From Rhypophila decipiens (lineage: Eukaryota > Ascomycota > Sordariomycetes > Sordariales > Naviculisporaceae): 64,000 bases of DNA. Both the position numbers and the translations under genes were made by a program. The DNA lies in assembly GCA_033297075.1 (NCBI GenBank), contig MU858094.1, positions 124,001 to 188,000 on the forward strand. The letters run 5' to 3'. Positions 1-10,590 of this stretch are shown piece after piece (the first letter of the stretch is position 1; each line of letters begins with the position of its first letter). Below the pieces are notes generated by a model. That model was not told where the DNA came from. It saw nothing but the letters and a program-made list of their open reading frames with translations, and did no database searches.

Positions 1-144
1 AGGGGCCGCCCTGTTGGTTGGCCAGATTTGTTTATCCCCATATTTATCGAGTCAGATAAATTATTATCCTATGATGTTATGAGGACAACTACAAATTAAC
101 CAATAACATGTCAATGCTTACACCAGGGTGGCAGAATTTGGCTA

Positions 145-2306
145 TTAGCCAAAGGCCCAATCCAAGAAGCGATAAAACGAGTTTCTAGAGCAGTGAAGCA
201 AAAGTTAGTGATGACACCAATGTATTGATCGAAATAACAAGCAACATACCCGGACTTGGATGGTACATATGTACGCTGGTACTCTTCAATGGTGTCGAGG
301 TCCTTGAGCAGATCGATCTCATCTGCTCTGAGGATCTTGGTCCGCTTCAAAAATTTCCATCCGATATAGAGCACCGGTGTGATGAAAATCATGGTATATC
401 TAAAGTTCGGACGTCAATACAAAGCTATTGTCAGTCAGGGAAGGGAGTGCCACTCACGAAAACAAGAAAGTAGGAACATCCCAGTTTCCTGGCAGGAAAA
501 CGGTATACCCACCCACAAAGGTCATGACAAAACAACCCGCCAGTCCAAACCAGCCCGCAAAGGGCTGGAACCACCCCCGATATGGCAGCGTCCTCCGATC
601 TATGCCCTGCGCCTTCAACGCAGAGTAGAACCTCAGATACGTGACACAGATGATACTATAATTGATCAGCTGGCTGGCCGTCACAAGGTTGACAAACCAC
701 TGCAACACCTTGGCGGCATTATTCGACACCTGCAAGAAGCCCAACAGCCCAATGGCCAACACAAACAAGACACAGTAGATGGGAACTCCGCGACTCGTGC
801 AGCGGAGCAAGACCTTGGGTGCTTTCCCTTCGAGCGCAAGACCATAGAGGGACCGAGAAGCGCAGTAGACGTAGCTGTTTCCTGCCGAGAAAGCGGCAGT
901 GAGCACCATGGCGTTGACGATGTGGGGGAGGACGCCGATCCGCAGACGGTTCATGGCCACGACGTAAGGGCTTGCTGCTGCACCTGGGGCACCGCTACTG
1001 AAGGCCTTGGTCATTTCGGGATCGTTGTAGGGAACTAGGATGCCGACTGCCAGAGAGCCTAGGACGAAGAAGGCAGTAAGGCGGTAGAAGACGGCGTTGA
1101 AGGCACGCGGAAGGATCATGCGGGGATTTTCTGCCTCTCCCGCAGCCTGTAAACATGTTAGTGCATTGATTCTTGCTGGAAAGGGAAGCTGAAGAACTTG
1201 CCATCGAGACATAATCAGGTCCGGCAATGGTGAATGAAGCCAGGATAAGACACTGCAAAAAGCCCAGCCAGCGTCCCAAGCTCCCCTCATAATAGAGCTC
1301 GGCAAAAGCGCCGGGATCGTTCCAGTATCGAAAGCCGAATCGGTCGTGAAGCGGGTTTCCGCCCAGCATTACCACGAATGTGAATATCAGAAGGCCGACA
1401 ATCAGGAGGACCTTGCCAAGAGCAGCCCAGAACTCTACCTCGCCATAGTAATGGACGGCAAGGACGTTGATCAAGCAGTAGAGCACGAGGGTGATGGCGA
1501 TGATAGCGCCGGCCGGGACAACGTCGCTCCAGTAGTGAATGATGACATTGCAGGCCGTGATCTCGAAGGGCACCATGGCGGCTTCAAAAACAAAGAAGTT
1601 CCAGCCTGCAGCGAAACCGAACGCCTCGTCAACGTAGCGTCCGGCAAAGCGAATAAAGGGGGACGAGATGGGCAGGTAGGTGACCATCTCCGCCAGAGAG
1701 ACGGTGACCGCCAGAATGAAAGTGCACCTGTTGCATGCTTGTTAGCTCTGGTTCTTTTTTTTCTGCCCTGTTCAGCGGGGGGAGTATTTCTCAGCATAAC
1801 AATATGCTGGATCAAAACTCACCATATTGTAAAGGCCAAGAACAGGCTGCCAGGGCCACCGTTCATCAGCCCCTTTCCAATCTGTACATACAATGCCGTA
1901 CCAATGGTACCTCCGATACCTAAAGTTGGGGTAAGACAGATGCATGTTAGTCCCGCTGCGAGTAAAACCCCACGCCAAGCTGGGACAAAAGATGGTGTGT
2001 GGCGTTAAAGGCTTAAAACAGGGCAGAGTAAGGCGTACCAATCAGCTGGATATGACGTCCTTTTAGCGTTCGCTTGGTGTGGTCGCTTGGGGCCGACGCC
2101 AGCAAGCCGGCCTCTTGGTCTTCGGAGACATCTGCCGACTTCTTCTCTTGAAGATTGAGAGATGAGTTGTCAACTTTTCCTGTCCCATCTCCAGAAATAA
2201 TGCCCCCTGTGTGAGAGTGAGTTCCACGCCCAGTCTTGCGTGCCCCATCTCCTAGTGATGAGCTCGAAGAGGTGCGGCCATCTATTTCGGCCCCTGTCGA
2301 CGTCAT
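145..2306 (-). CDS. Amino acid permease (APC superfamily, fungal YAT type)
   Basis: Plasma-membrane proton-coupled amino acid uptake carrier; the exact substrate cannot be read from sequence. Exons (descending) 2306-2039, 1919-1823, 1727-1202, 1146-458, 399-250 and 184-145 join to 590 codons (589 aa), the usual family length. A Ser/Gly-rich cytosolic N-terminus of about 85 residues leads into the family TM1 signature GIGGTIGTALYVQIGKG. Further hydrophobic helices follow, and the protein ends in a short charged tail closing FYRFLDWAFG. The fourth exon starts after an intron with a GC donor (GCAAGT...ACAG). The GC-AG splice gives SMAAGEAENPR, the conserved intracellular loop, whereas reading through gives a non-family sequence. 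The start is the last ATG before the family-like N-terminus; the open frame runs further upstream to about 2942, so a longer protein is possible. Family is certain from the fold signature; substrate class is not. Confidence 0.93.
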
Positions 2307-4054
2307 CGCGCTGCAATGGAGGGCAGGGTAGGATTGGGGGTTTGAGGTGCTCGAATCTTGCTGTGCTGACTGCTGAGGAATCACCGGTTCGAGACTGACA
2401 CTGGCGGTGATGGGTAAATCTGCTTCAGGAGTAGAGAGAAGAATTCCACTACGAATTTCATTGATGGTGGTAGTATTGCTACCCGGTGTGGAAAGGTTGT
2501 GACCAGAGACAGGTTCCGTCGATGTTTCAATCTGTTTGCCCGTATTTGGTGTTCCGGAAAAGAGAAATTGATCACTTGGTGTTGAGGCAAGGGTAGATGA
2601 GTTTCGTACGATGGAGGCAATGAGAAGGTTATAGGTAAAGTTGCGTTCAGGGTTTGCTCTGGGTTTGCCCCTTGCTTTATCCCAGGTACTTGTTGTCCAA
2701 AATAAAAGAAAAATAGAAAAGAAGAAGTTGAAAGAGGCAACGAGATAAGAATGCTTGGTTAAGAAAGAATTGTTACGTAGTATTAACTTGCTGCAGATGC
2801 CGTGATCCCATCTCATACTCCCCAGGCATGCAGGTCGCAGCAAGATGGATGCCGGGTTATCCAGGTAAACGCCCTCCTTCACAATTGGCCACTGCTTGGC
2901 AGATGATGAGCGAGGAGGAACGGGACATGGTTGAAGCCACACAACGGACCCTTGCCCACAGCCGATGGTATTTTCTTTTTACTCATCCTCTGAACAAACT
3001 TTTAGCCCGGTCGTGCTTTGGCGTGGTCCACCATCCAAACATAGCACATGCTACTCGCTGAACGTTTCCACTGCAGCCTTTGGATGGGGTCCGACTCGTT
3101 TTTCCAATTCTCCCCACATACGTTCTGAGCGGGTGCCCACCGGACTGCAGATCGCCCCCTTCCGTTCTCCGTTGCGGCAGGACCGATCCGGCCCGGTACC
3201 AGTAGGCGGGCGTGGAAGCTCCAGGAAGCTGCTAACGAGGACACTCCGTCAGCCGACCGGGCCTTTTTCCACTTGGCACTGACTCGTGCATCCTTTCGGT
3301 GGTATTTTAGGGAGGTGCTACCGGTACCTCCCTTCTCCCACCTGCCATAGATCTCGCCGTTATAACGGTCCCATGGTGATTCCATTTCTTTTGTGGTTTG
3401 CACGTGTCGTTTTTCTTCAGACAACGTTATGGGTCCTTTTTCTTCAGACAACGTTATGGGTCCTTATATCAGCACCGCTGTAACGGCCCTTGCTAAACTA
3501 TTGCATTGGGCGGTAGCGGAGGTAGAAATAAAGTTGGAGGCGAAGACAGTAACACGCCTCGGTGAGAGCCCCGCGCTGTTCTGTTAAGTCTCTGAACGGG
3601 ATTATCGCCCAATAGAAGATAGAGGCCAGCTCGGTAAAAACGACCAAGACAACAAAAATAAACTTGAAAAGGAGGTATAAACAAAAGCTGGGATCTCAAC
3701 ATTCGCGGGAGATCTAAAACGGGACCGAAAGACGGCAGCACAATTCTGTGGTCTCTTTGTCATACCGAGCAGTGGCCGATACTTCACACCCAAGTTCTAG
3801 AGAAACCAGAACAAAGAGAGAGTGACTTCTTTCTCTCGTTCGTGGCTATTTGTCTCGACGTGATCAAATGCAAGACCGTGAAGCGACCACATGGCAACCA
3901 CCGGACCACTAGGATCTCGGTTGGCCTGATATAGAAGATGGTCTGATGACATCTCGCGAGCTGCGAGTACAGGCGACTAGCTATTAGGCAAACCTCGTCC
4001 GGGTTTGCACCTCTTGATATCCATACACCGACTGCGGCGAACGAGGAATCAGAA
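2307..4054. other. Intergenic, divergent region between permease and small Cys-rich gene
   Basis: No gene is supported here. The first part is the 5' region of the permease and stays open in its frame to about 2942 without family similarity. A perfect 27-bp tandem duplication lies at 3410-3463. The other open frames are short and overlap on both strands. Confidence 0.5.
3410..3463. repeat. Perfect 27-bp tandem duplication (2 copies)
   Basis: Two identical back-to-back 27-bp units at 3410-3436 and 3437-3463; each starts TTTTTCTTCAGACAACG and ends TTATGGGTCC. The unit length is a multiple of three, but no gene overlaps it. Confidence 0.95.
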
Positions 4055-4423
4055 ATGTGTCAAGGGTCGATAACCGAGTTGGCTTGTGGGCATCTTCTCG
4101 TCCACTTTAGTCTTCGCTGTCCATCGAACTGTCAGTATCCAGCAGTTCCGCCGGCATACATCGAGGACACGTGCGCGGCATGTCATCTGAAGTATAGCAT
4201 AGAGCAGATCAACTTCAGGTATGACAAGCTACTGGACGAAACTCGCACCCTCTACCAAGCAGCGGTGAGAGAGAGTCGGCAAGAAGATGCCGATGCGCTG
4301 AGCAAGAAGATGGCACAGCAGGGCTTCGACAGATCCATGGAATTGGCTCATGCTGCAAAACGTCGCATGAGCGGTTGCACCGATGTGATATGGCCAGGCA
4401 AACGGTTTGATGAGTCCAGTTGA
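4055..4423 (+). CDS. Small Cys/His-rich hypothetical protein
   Basis: Single-exon 122-aa protein that I cannot assign to a named family. The N-terminal third has regularly spaced metal-ligand-like residues: C2, C11-G-H13, H17, C22-x3-C26 and C40-x2-C43-H44, followed by a charged alpha-helical second half (about residues 47-105) rich in Glu, Lys and Ala. The spacing would suit a small zinc-binding fold but does not match a canonical RING, C2H2 or MYND finger. The ATG is the first in the frame. No signal peptide or membrane segment is visible. It is transcribed divergently from the permease and upstream of CSN6 on the same strand. It is probably real, because the Cys/His pattern ends where the helical part begins and the frame has no competing gene. 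Function is unknown. Confidence 0.6.
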   Translation: MCQGSITELACGHLLVHFSLRCPSNCQYPAVPPAYIEDTCAACHLKYSIEQINFRYDKLLDETRTLYQAAVRESRQEDADALSKKMAQQGFDRSMELAHAAKRRMSGCTDVIWPGKRFDESS

Positions 4424-5045
4424 GTCCGCCGTTCCTCCTATCTCAGAGATGTAAGCTGCAGGGTTGAGAAGTCTGAGAAGCGCTGAGAAGGTCCGTTTGT
4501 CCCTAATGAAGAAAAATAACTGATGAAGCAAAGGTATAAACAGCAATCAGGGAATGACGGCGAACAAATAATGTCTGTTTTGCGTGTTGACCTGATCCGA
4601 CGCGTGAATCGCATGAGATGGGATAAGATGGGGGAGTTTGAGGCCAGAGCTGCACTGACGACGCCTGAAAGCAAGCGACGGGTCTGTGCGCGAGCCGCTA
4701 AAAGGTTCCCCAAGCAGCACACGTGCCGCCACCCACCTCTCAGGACGACAGTGGGGCTCTCCAGTCAAGCTCCAGGGGAGCTCAAGCACCAAGAGCTTCC
4801 CCAAAGCAAGACCCCAGGCAGCAAGAAGCGGGGCAAGGCCGCACTTCAGCCTTGTGAAGCCCCGCGTCATCTGCAGCCAACACCAAACTCCAAAACCACA
4901 AAGAGCTTTCAAGCTCCCGACATTTCGACTCTCCGCAATTCCACTCGAACGAACCAAATCCCTAAACCAAAACCGCCGGCGAAACACAAAACAGTCCAAA
5001 TACCGATAAAAGCACAACGAAAGCTATCGCGACAAATATCTCACA
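4424..5045. other. Intergenic region upstream of CSN6
   Basis: About 620 bp without a supported gene. Overlapping open frames occur on both strands (longest 4523-5242 +, which runs into CSN6 in another frame), but none shows a family motif. The part next to CSN6 is A/C-rich with many CCAAA and AAACC runs, as in fungal 5' UTRs. Confidence 0.5.
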
Positions 5046-6463
5046 ATGGCCGGCGAAACGGTCAACCCACTGATGTCGGTGCAGAGATCGTCCGACTCCG
5101 GGCGCCAGGTTGTGCTGCACCCTCTCCCGCTCCTCGAGATCTCAGACTTCATCACGCGCAGTTATCAACGCGGGTTCAAAGGAGCGATAGTCGGCGGACT
5201 CATAGGCTCGCAGAATGGACGTCAAATCACAATCGAGCATAGCTTCGCCTGCCACACGAAAAAGAACGACGCTGGCGAGTACGAGCTCGACGAAACCTGG
5301 TTCTCAAGACGGCTCGACTCCAGTGAGTTACCAGTAGCGTGCTGCTCCTTACCAATGCTTTTTCTGCTCCCATAACTGACCGACCGAACTTCTTCTTCTT
5401 CACCTATTCAGTGCGCCTAGTCCACAAAGCCCCACAACTCGACCTCGTCGGCTGGTACGCCCTCGTACCCAAATCAGGCCCCACCGCCAAACATCTTCCC
5501 ATCTTTTCGCAGATCCTCGCCCGAGACGAATCCGCCATCCTCCTAGGCTTCCACATCGACCACGTACTGCGGCCGACACCAGGGGACCCTCTCCCCCTCA
5601 CAATCTACGAGGCCAGCCTAGAAGCAGACGATGGCAGCGGCGGTGGTGGTGGTGCAGATGAAGATAAGGAAATGAAAGACTCGGGTACAACCGACACACG
5701 GGTTCTGAAATTTCGGGAACTCCCCTACACGACCGAGACAGGCGAGACCGAGATGATTGCCCTGCAGTTCATCCGGGAAGGCGGTGCCCACGGCGCGGCA
5801 GCGGGGGCCACGGAGCGGATACTGGAGCAGTTCGACAAGAAGATTGCGGTCACTGATGGCGGCAAGGGTAAGAGACGAGCCGTCACCCAGGGCGGCCAAT
5901 CTAGCAGCAAGGGCAAGGGACCGGATGAATCGTCTTCTGCTGCTGGTGCTGGTGCTACTACCGCCACAAGCAAGGACGCCAATCTCACCAAGTCAGAGGC
6001 AGAATACATGTCTGCCCTGCAGGCCAAGTTAAACGCCATCAAGATGATGAAGTCGAGAGTCGACTTAGTAGTTGCCTATCTCGAAAAGCTCCCTCCGGGA
6101 TTTGTGGCGGGGACCACCCAGACTCCCGAGCAAGCCGCCGCCGAAGCAGCAGCAGCCGGCGGGAAATATACCACGCCGTCGAATAACATCCTCCGACAGA
6201 TCCAAGCCCTCGTGACGAATATCGAGCTTGCCACCCCCGCGCAAAAGAACACCCTCGCCAAAGAGATGCTCCAGGAGACGAACGACGTCAATTTGATTGC
6301 CTTGATCTCGGATTTGGTCACCAGCGTGAGCGAAGTGCGCGAGGCTGGCAAGAAATTCGCTGTCGTCGAGTCGGCTAGGAACCACAAGGCGCGGAGTGGC
6401 CAGCAGTCTTCGTATGAGGAGCATGGATATGGGCGGGGTCCAGGGTTAGCTGAGCTTCTTTAG
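5046..6463 (+). CDS. csn6: COP9 signalosome complex subunit 6 (CSN6)
   Basis: Non-catalytic MPN-domain subunit of the nuclear COP9 signalosome, which removes NEDD8 from cullin-RING ubiquitin ligases; CSN6 pairs with the catalytic CSN5. Exons 5046-5322 and 5412-6463 (89-nt intron, GTGAGT donor) give 442 aa. The MPN domain covers about residues 20-155 with HPLPLLEISDFITR, the turn GLIGSQNGRQITIEHSF and later SAILLGFHIDH. The HxH/Asp metal ligands of the JAMM type are absent, as expected for an MPN-minus subunit. A Gly/Asp-rich insert (about residues 165-185) and a low-complexity Ala/Ser/Lys stretch (about 255-305) precede the helical C-terminus (about 310-425) used in complex assembly. The start is chosen for the context CACAATGGC and the immediate family N-terminus. 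Rpn8 was considered, but the long acidic insert and the C-terminal part fit CSN6 better. Confidence 0.88.
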
Positions 6464-8051
6464 GCGGGACTTGTAAGCTTCTTTAAGTGTTGGCAGCGTG
6501 GATGAATGATGCATGTCCAATTTCTGGAGCGACTGCCTGCCTGATTATTTAACCTGGTGCATTACATGATTGAAGGATGGATGGATGGATGGATGGGGAA
6601 ATGAAAACAAACCACGGTACTTTGTACCTACCTCAGCTTATGGTGTTGAGATTATTGGCTGTTTTTTTTGTTTTTCTTTTGCACACTTTAGAAGCATGGA
6701 GTTGGTTTGTGATTACGTATGGTGCCATGGAATAAAACAACACGAGATAATGAAGAACACAACATGGATAAGCATATAATGGGGTGTATTGATTATGTTA
6801 CCGATTATGGTGTGGTAGGTGCTATACTATGTCATATTCGTTGTTACCTTGCTGCTTTACCGTCTTCCGTATCCATCCAACCTGCGTATTCAGCGCCAAG
6901 AGATGTCCGTATCAAGAAAGAACAGCAAAATCCAAATCCAAAAGATATAGTACCATAATGCAAAGATTGTGAAATGAGGGACAGAAGTAAATGCGGTGGG
7001 CAGGTAGGTACTGAGCATGTGGTTGGTATTACGAAAGATTAGCTGGAAGGAGAGGGGAAAGAGAAAGCGGGAAAAGGGGTAGGGAGGTGAAAGTTATTAG
7101 GTGTGATGCTTGTATTAAGTGTATGAAGAAGGGATGGAGTCATAGAGGGATGAGGATGAAGTAAGTTAGTACGGCCGTTAAAGCGGATGGATGCGTGGAA
7201 AGGAAAACAGTGAAAGACACCCCAAAGAGTAGAAGGGTGATGTGATGTGTCGTAAGGGGTCAAAGGTCCGCCCGCTTCATCTGAGGACCCATTCGTCGCG
7301 TGTTATGTTTGTTGGTCTGCTCTCCTATCACCATCAACTGAATGGAGCTCTCGCGTATGGCACTGGCAAAAGTCTCCCCGAAACCCAAATCTCGAGGTCT
7401 CATCCTCTGTATCTTTGTGTGTCTTCTTTCTTTCCCTTTCTTTGCGTATAAGTATCTCTCTCATCTGGTCTGCTGAAATATCATGGGTATCAGGGTTTCT
7501 TCGTGTATTGTCCCTCCCTCTCGTCTCACGCCCCCAACAGATTCAACCCAACAGCTCTCAACTCCGAAAGAAAAAAAAAGTCTAAACAAACAAAATCGAA
7601 TCCATCACTTGATATCAAAGATCCGTCTATACAGTCCTCAACCAAAAGAGAACGAACCCAAGGTCACCCGCACGCGCCAAACAGCCATTCTACAGCCGAT
7701 AATTGAAACGCAGACAGAAAGCGAAAAGGAATTAAAAGCCGACAAGAGATGAAGATTGAGAAGGGAAAACAAGAAGCGCGTAAAAGAAGCGGCCGTTACT
7801 TGGTATCTCATTTCGGTCGTCAGTCTAACGTCACCATAAGAGAAAGGAGAAGCAAAGCTCTATACTTGTCACATCCCAACAACCGTCTTCGGATGTATGA
7901 ACGAAGAGACTCGAAGACAAGCAGCAGAAGAACGCCGCCGAAGGAGGAAACGGAACAAAATTCCTTGTTGATAAGTGGGAGGATTCGAGAAGAATACAAC
8001 TCAATGAGAACAGGTCTCATTTTATTCGTTCGTCAACAGCCGAGAGGGCAA
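6464..8051. other. Convergent intergenic region between CSN6 and dehydrogenase
   Basis: About 1.6 kb between two converging genes, AT-rich and without a supported gene. It holds a short GGAT microsatellite (about 6575-6597). The several short open frames are low-complexity and unlike proteins. It probably contains both 3' UTRs. Confidence 0.5.
6575..6597. repeat. (GGAT)n microsatellite
   Basis: About five GGAT units in a row within the 3' flank of CSN6. Confidence 0.9.
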
Positions 8052-9579
8052 TTAGGCATCGATGACGACCTTGAGGACCAGGTTACCGTCGTCATCGACG
8101 GTGCGGCTCGCAAGCTCAAATGCGCCCTTGGCATTCTCGAGCCCTTTAAACCTGTGCGTGACCATCTGGTCTAGGTTGGGCAGGGTAAAACCAGCGCCGC
8201 TGCTCTGGGCGCAGAGAACACGAATGCCAGTGGCATAGGTGTTGGCGTACCGGAAGATGCCCAAAATGTCGATCTCGCGAAGATGGGCAACAGACAGGGG
8301 CAACGTCTGAATGGGAGTACCCATGCCCACCATGATGACCTTGCCCCCCGGCCTGGTGGCATAGAGAGAGGTGTGCATGCATATCTCCTTGCCGGTGCAT
8401 TCGAAGGTAATGTTGACACCATCATCCTCGTCGTCGTCTAGAAGAGGGTTCGTTGATGCGGCGACCGAGATCATATCTGCAGCAAGCCCCTTGGCGGAAT
8501 CCAACTGACTCTGGAAGGATATTGTGCTACCCGGCGTTGCAATGCCGTCTAGGGGTGTCGAGATACCCGAGGCGATACTGCTACATAATGACGAGCTGCT
8601 GGAAGAGCTATGAAGAGGGCGAGGCACGACATAGCCATGGGTGGCAAAGCCTTTGGAGACTGCAAAATCGACTCGTCCCTGATCAACATCGGCGATGGTA
8701 ACAGTTGAACAGCCGGCTTGCCTTGCCATGGCCGCGGTCAGAAGACCAACTGTGCCGGCTCCAAGCACCAAGGCAGTGGAGCCAGGCTCTGGGGCGGCCC
8801 TGTTGACAGCATGGATTGCAACCGACAGAGGTTCCAGAAGTGCGGCGGCATCAAAGGATATGCTGTCAGGGAGCCTTTTCAGATGTCAGAAGTATTCGTA
8901 AAAAAGGAACAATAGAGTGCCAGGGGACTTACTTATGACACCAGATAGCTGGGTGATTTATTCTTTCTTGAAGGGTCCCCTGGAAATGAGGGAAGGACTT
9001 GGCACTGCTGCGAAATCTCATCTTCTTGCACAGGTTATATCTGCCCTTGCGGCAGATACCACACTGACCACATGGGATTCCGACCTCAAGAGCCACCCGA
9101 TCACCTAGCTTGAAGCCAGAGACCAGCGGTCCAATGGCGACGACGACGCCTGATGATTCGTGGCCAAGCGATAATGGCTGGCAGGCACAGAGGTCACCGT
9201 TGGCAAACTTCTTGTAGTATGAGACATCGGAACCGCAGATGCCAGTGGTAGTAACTGAAATTTGCAGTTCACCAGGGGCCGGGGCTTCGATACTTCTTTG
9301 TTCCTAGAAGCAGGGAACATGTCAGCTGCAGGGTACCGAGGACATGGGTGAGAATTTCTAGCCAATGGTCCGCCTCCAAAAATAAACAAATCCAGCAGGA
9401 AAAGGGGCCCCCTTTCTTGTGTAACAGGCGAGGCTTGGGGTTCAGGAACAAGGAGAGGGTGGGTTACTTACCAATCGTAGGTCTCGGGGCCCATGCAAGA
9501 CAGATGCATTGATTGTCGAAGCCTTGGAGATGACGGGTAGCTGCATTGGTCCCGGCTCTTCAGTTGCGGAGGGCGCCAT
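8052..9579 (-). CDS. Zinc-dependent medium-chain dehydrogenase, sorbitol/xylitol dehydrogenase-like
   Basis: Cytosolic NAD-dependent polyol or alcohol oxidation is the likely role. Exons 9579-9472, 9303-8933 and 8874-8052 give 433 aa. The catalytic zinc ligands are the Cys of GICGSDVSYY (about residue 59) and the His-Glu of GHESSG (about 83-84). The structural zinc site is C-x2-C-x2-C-x7-C (about 113-127). The Rossmann motif VLGAGTVGLL follows, with an acidic residue after the second strand (TIADVD), which favours NAD over NADP. The domain is interrupted after the second strand by a Ser-rich, disordered-looking insert (PRPLHSSSSSSSLCSSIASG and onward), about 40 residues more than typical sorbitol dehydrogenases. 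Introns use GTAAGT donors. The specific polyol (sorbitol, xylitol, arabitol or other) cannot be fixed from the sequence. Confidence 0.88.
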
Positions 9580-10312
9580 CTTGATCTGATGACAACGACG
9601 ACGTGGGATGGGAGTGGGATGTAGGGGGGGTATTCCACCGCCTTGGCTCGACGAGGCAGAGTAAAACCAGTGGGATTGGTCAAGCAGCCGAGGGTAGAGG
9701 GGTTTCCCCGTGGGGAAAATGAGATGCCGGGGGCTCAGCTAAGGAGGGCTGAATGCCAGGTGTGCTATCTAGAGCAGCTCTGACAGGGCCGTTATATATC
9801 GGAGGTGAATGCGACCTCGATGACACACGAGCCCTGAGAAGGTGTTAGCGGAGGAAGAAGTCGATGATATCTCGTGAGCCAGGCGACCAAGGTCTCTCCA
9901 GAGTCGAGGCGAAAAGAAAGAGAGAAAAAAAGAGCAGGTGAGTATAACCAGAGAGGAAGAACTGACGTGGATGGAATGCGGCGGAACTGGACGAGCACAT
10001 GAAGAGTGGGAGCCAGGAAAGACCCCCACTCTTAAGTATAGCCCATCGACGGTTTGACCGCCATGATGTGAATCATTGACGAGCTGATATGTGTCAATCA
10101 GCGATGAAGGCGGGCCGGGATACGTCTGAAGGATGATGGCCGGGGTGAAAAGACATCCCGGGCAGGTAGTGAAGGTTCTGCTCGGAGCCAGAGCATAGCA
10201 CTGCTCTAAGCTCACCAGTCAGACATCGCCCAGTTATCTCTGTCTTGGTGGAAACCAGGGGCAATGCAATGGAAAGGCGCTCCATAATCTCGGGAAGTCG
10301 TATGCAAGAAGG

Positions 10313-10590
10313 CTAGCGACAAGGACAATCTTCGGGAAGAGACTCCCTCAACCTTGTCCATTGACGTTGTTCTGCGGGAACATGGAGACCAAGAGCTTCA
10401 GCCGGAGCCGGAGTCCCAGCATCAAGGTACCTTGCGTGCCATGAACGGACAAGCTCCACCAGCGCCACATCTGGGTCTGTAGTGTAGGGTGATGCAGCAA
10501 CCGTCAATGTAACTGGAACGGCGTCGAGGCGTATCAGCGGTAGATATGCACCGTCAGGGGACGGGCTAAACGGGACATGTACCGGCTACC
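10313..10590 (-). other. Open reading fragment, possible exon or gene relic
   Basis: A stop-free minus frame of about 90 codons follows a TAG that could be a splice acceptor and ends at the stop after EDCPCR. The composition (VHVPFSPSPDGAYLPLIRLD, then Leu/Val/Ala/Pro-rich sequence with two Trp) looks protein-like and unlike the surrounding noise. There is no ATG in the frame and no recognised family, so at most this is a last exon or a remnant. Confidence 0.22.

Noticed and set aside
2307..2942. N-terminal extension of the permease
   Set aside because: The frame is open but composition is unlike the family; the chosen ATG leaves a normal 88-residue N-terminus.
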